From JAAZBV01 sp964499695 (GTDB lineage Bacteria > Desulfobacterota > DSM-4660 > Desulfatiglandales > HGW-15), in contig CAZCMD010000002.1 in the NCBI GenBank assembly GCA_964499695.1, forward strand, positions 15,325 to 79,324: a DNA stretch of 64,000 nt, given 5' to 3'. Below, piece by piece: positions 62,046-64,000 of this stretch. The notes below the pieces were generated by a model that saw only the letters and a list, made by a program, of their open reading frames with translations, was not told where the DNA came from and ran no database searches. The translations under genes were made by a program, and so were the position numbers. Within the stretch, counting starts at the first letter, position 1; every line of letters starts with the position of its first letter.

Positions 62046-62795
62046 ATGCGACGTTTTGTTTTACTTATACTTATTTCATCTATTTTATATAGCTGCACCT
62101 CATTTGTTGATGGCGTCAAAGATACCACCAAGTTTCAGGTTAAGTATTTTCTTTCAACACGGTTCAGAGAGCATCTTGAGAGGGGTATTGACACAGTCAT
62201 CGGTCAACTGGCTAAAAAAGGGGGATTTCTTGATGACCTGCTTGTACGCATCATGCTGCCACCACCGATTGGACTTGCTATCGGTATTGCAAGGGATTTA
62301 CAGGATAACCCCCAGGCAAAACTGCTTGAAATCCTGATCAATCAGGCGGCGGAAAATACCATCCCTGTTGCAGGGCCCATCCTGAAAAATATCATTAAAG
62401 ATATGAATACCTTCAGTATTGAAGAAATATTGGATTCAGGAGATAAGGCAGCAACAGAATATCTTAAGGAAAAGGGAGGGGCTGCTGTAAATGAGGTGCT
62501 CTTGCCTGCTGTCACCAAAGAACTCCATCTTAACGGTGCAATCGAACTGTATGGAAAGCTTGTCAAGGCAAGGGAAAAAATAGAGAAGATAGCATCAGAG
62601 GCCGAAGAGGCCAAAACCAGGATAGAAACTGCCCGGCAAACGGCTTCCCAGTTAAAGGATGTCACACAGGAGGAACTGGGCCAGTATGTTGTTGATCAGG
62701 CCATGTCAGGCATGTTTAAAAAGGTCGCGGATGAGGAGATTTCTATACGCAAATCCATGGAATCATATCTTGAGAGTAATGTTGATGCAGAGTGA
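62046..62795 (+). CDS. Hypothetical lipoprotein with helical C-terminus
   Basis: A 249-residue lipoprotein with lipobox 'LYSCT'. The central part has a glycine-rich hydrophobic stretch ('LPPPIGLAIGIARDL'). Residues about 175-220 are strongly charged and coiled-coil-like ('LVKAREKIEKIASEAEEAKTRIETA' region). GGGAG precedes the ATG at 62046; the longer frame to 62001 adds no sensible sequence. I do not recognise the family. It precedes a SYLF-domain gene on the same strand by 85 bases. Confidence 0.7.
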   Translation: MRRFVLLILISSILYSCTSFVDGVKDTTKFQVKYFLSTRFREHLERGIDTVIGQLAKKGGFLDDLLVRIMLPPPIGLAIGIARDLQDNPQAKLLEILINQAAENTIPVAGPILKNIIKDMNTFSIEEILDSGDKAATEYLKEKGGAAVNEVLLPAVTKELHLNGAIELYGKLVKAREKIEKIASEAEEAKTRIETARQTASQLKDVTQEELGQYVVDQAMSGMFKKVADEEISIRKSMESYLESNVDAE

Positions 62796-62880
62796 GATAA
62801 AGATTACTGCTGATCATGGATTTCTTTGCTAAGTCCTGACATTTTGTGTATAAGAAATAAAAATTTAAATGGGGTTAGAT

Positions 62881-63474
62881 ATGAAAAGACTGAAATATGT
62901 GTTGATATTATTCATAATGCTGCTTATCGGGAACTCATCTATCGCCTTTTGTGAAGACGAGTATGAATACTCAAACGCAATAAAATTATTCAAAGAATCA
63001 AATGTATCGAGTAATTTTTTTAATAACTGTTATGGTTATGCGATTTTTCCATCAATTGGAAAGGGTGGCTTTATCCTTGGCGGATCATACGGTAAGGGAA
63101 AGGTCTTCAGTCAAGGCGAATTCACAGGAAGGGTTACTGTAATAGAGGGTTCAATCGGTTTTCAGGCAGGAGGAAAGAAATTCAGTGAAATTATCTTCTT
63201 TGAAGATAAAAGGGCCTTTGATGAATTTACCAGCGGTGCGTTTGAGTTTGATGCCACTGCCCAGGCCATAGCCGTTACAGCAGGGGTAGAGGCCCAGGCC
63301 AGTACATATGGCAGCAGTGCAGGGGCTAGTAAAAACCCGATAACAGTGAGACAGGCTGAGACTACCTATTATAAAGGTATGGCCATCTTTGTTCACAGTA
63401 AAGGCGGCCTGATGATCGAGGTATCGGTAGGTGGTCAGAAATTCAAATATAAACCAATAATCAGACACAAATAA
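62881..63474 (+). CDS. SYLF/Ysc84-domain lipid-binding protein
   Basis: A 197-residue exported protein with a signal peptide ('LLIGNSSIAFC') and a SYLF (DUF500) domain. The family core is 'CYGYAIFPSIGKGGFILGGSYGKGKV' region, then 'GFQAGGKKFSEIIFFED' and 'KGGLMIEVSVGGQKFKY'. SYLF domains bind phosphoinositides in eukaryotes; bacterial members are secreted and poorly understood. The ATG at 62881 has GGGG upstream; an ATG at 62869 lacks a site. Confidence 0.85.
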   Translation: MKRLKYVLILFIMLLIGNSSIAFCEDEYEYSNAIKLFKESNVSSNFFNNCYGYAIFPSIGKGGFILGGSYGKGKVFSQGEFTGRVTVIEGSIGFQAGGKKFSEIIFFEDKRAFDEFTSGAFEFDATAQAIAVTAGVEAQASTYGSSAGASKNPITVRQAETTYYKGMAIFVHSKGGLMIEVSVGGQKFKYKPIIRHK

Positions 63475-63596
63475 CAGCATGAAATTTACAAATTATTTAC
63501 AATTATTCTATCTGAAATTATTGACATTTTTCGGATGATTCATTATTGTCCGGTTAATGTTTCAGCTCAGAATTAATTCCATTTAAAAAAAGAAAG

Positions 63597-63631
63597 GCCG
63601 GGAGAATAACCCTCCTCCCGGCTTTTTTTTT
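63597..63631 (+). terminator. Rho-independent terminator after the SYLF gene
   Basis: GCCGGGAG and CTCCCGGC form a perfect 8-base GC-rich stem around a 10-base loop, followed by nine T. It ends exactly at the stop of the convergent zinc-ribbon gene and may serve both directions, since A-rich DNA also lies on its left. Confidence 0.9.
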
Positions 63632-64000
63632 AGGGATTAACCTCTTCAGTGCTTTTCGGTTCGTTTAATTCGGCCCTGCAATTGGGGCAGAACTTCCATA
63701 ATTGTTTTACCGGGTACTGACACTGCCTGCAGAATGTGCCTGACAGATCAAATCCGCAATGGGGACAGAATGCCTTTGTGCCGTTAAGCTCATTTTCGCA
63801 CTGTGGGCAATGAAAGACCTTGTAATTTTCTGGCCTTGCAAGCAGATAGATTGTAAGCCCGAAGAATAGGGATATCAGAGCAAGAAATGCCCACAAACCG
63901 GGTTTACTTACATCCCGCTGCCTTGCATCGGTGTAAACCCAGGCTGGTAACAGGAACCACAGAAACATGCCTGAAAAAAGAGCCATAAAGCCGAATATGG
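63630..64000 (-). CDS. Membrane protein with zinc ribbons (partial at window end)
   Basis: At least 118 residues are seen, with two hydrophobic helices (about 5-17 and 31-50) followed by two treble-clef/zinc-ribbon modules: 'CPQCENE' with 'CPHCGFD', and 'CRQCQYP' with 'CPNCRAE'. Double-zinc-ribbon membrane proteins of this kind are common and uncharacterised. The ATG at 63986 has no ribosome site and the frame is open to the window edge, so the true start probably lies outside. Confidence 0.7.
   Translation of the reverse strand, partial: IFGFMALFSGMFLWFLLPAWVYTDARQRDVSKPGLWAFLALISLFFGLTIYLLARPENYKVFHCPQCENELNGTKAFCPHCGFDLSGTFCRQCQYPVKQLWKFCPNCRAELNEPKSTEEVNP

Overview
The window looks like part of a chromosome from a Gram-negative, flagellated anaerobe. 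A member of the Desulfobacterota (former Deltaproteobacteria) is most likely. The basis is the gene content: a flgF-G-A-H-I-J-N-K-L-csrA-fliW operon, a clostridial/sulfate-reducer style single-cluster ferredoxin, an ADP-forming acyl-CoA synthetase beside an acetyl-CoA hydrolase-GNAT fusion, a multiheme cytochrome c fused to cytochrome b, FmdE, and a radical SAM enzyme of the tungsten-oxidoreductase maturase type. The assignment is inference; no rRNA gene is present. No tRNA, CRISPR array, insertion sequence or phage gene was seen.

Layout. (1) 0-7.1 kb, minus strand: tonB, a repeat protein with calcium-loop-like motifs, exbB, exbD and a giant exported HEAT-repeat protein, apparently one operon. 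(2) 7.3-11.2 kb: cysteine hydrolase and ferredoxin on the minus strand, serC-asnS on the plus strand, and a convergent small lipoprotein. (3) 11.6-21.1 kb, plus strand: the flagellar rod/ring/hook-junction operon ending in csrA-fliW, facing a PilZ protein, a DedA protein and a DUF4301 protein on the minus strand. (4) 24.4-31.8 kb, plus strand: an ArsR repressor with an operator across its own -10 box, then a TolC/MFP/RND tripartite pump, a thioredoxin lipoprotein and lgt. (5) 32-36.5 kb, plus strand: a MacA-like adaptor, two FtsX-type permeases and one ATPase. (6) 37-41.4 kb, minus strand: J-domain protein, TauE/SafE, FmdE, YeeE/YedE and a radical SAM/SPASM protein. (7) 41.5-50.0 kb, minus strand: an arsenic cluster read in the order arsR, ArsP-type permease, redox-active disulfide protein, DGC-domain protein, arsM, exported thioredoxin, CcdA, acr3, arsC, octaheme cytochrome c/b fusion. 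(8) 50.2-57.7 kb, minus strand: a PiT-PhoU phosphate transporter, then acetyl-CoA hydrolase-GNAT, ADP-forming acyl-CoA synthetase and a DRTGG/Pta-like protein. (9) 58-64 kb: a mosaic secreted PKD/RCC1/LRR protein, a lipoprotein, a SYLF protein and a zinc-ribbon membrane protein cut by the window end.

The main discovery candidate is arsM. The reading frame stops at an in-frame TGA at exactly the place where the ArsM family has a conserved arsenic-binding cysteine. Translation continues in the same frame for 56 family-like codons to a TAA that sits 16 bases before the next gene's start. A hairpin with a GGU-containing apical loop lies in the bacterial SECIS window behind the TGA. I read it as a selenocysteine-containing arsenite methyltransferase of 263 residues. 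Together with the ArsP-type permease, CcdA and exported thioredoxin it suggests an arsenic methylation-and-efflux pathway with a selenoenzyme at its core. Its repressor has two candidate operators sharing one half-site.
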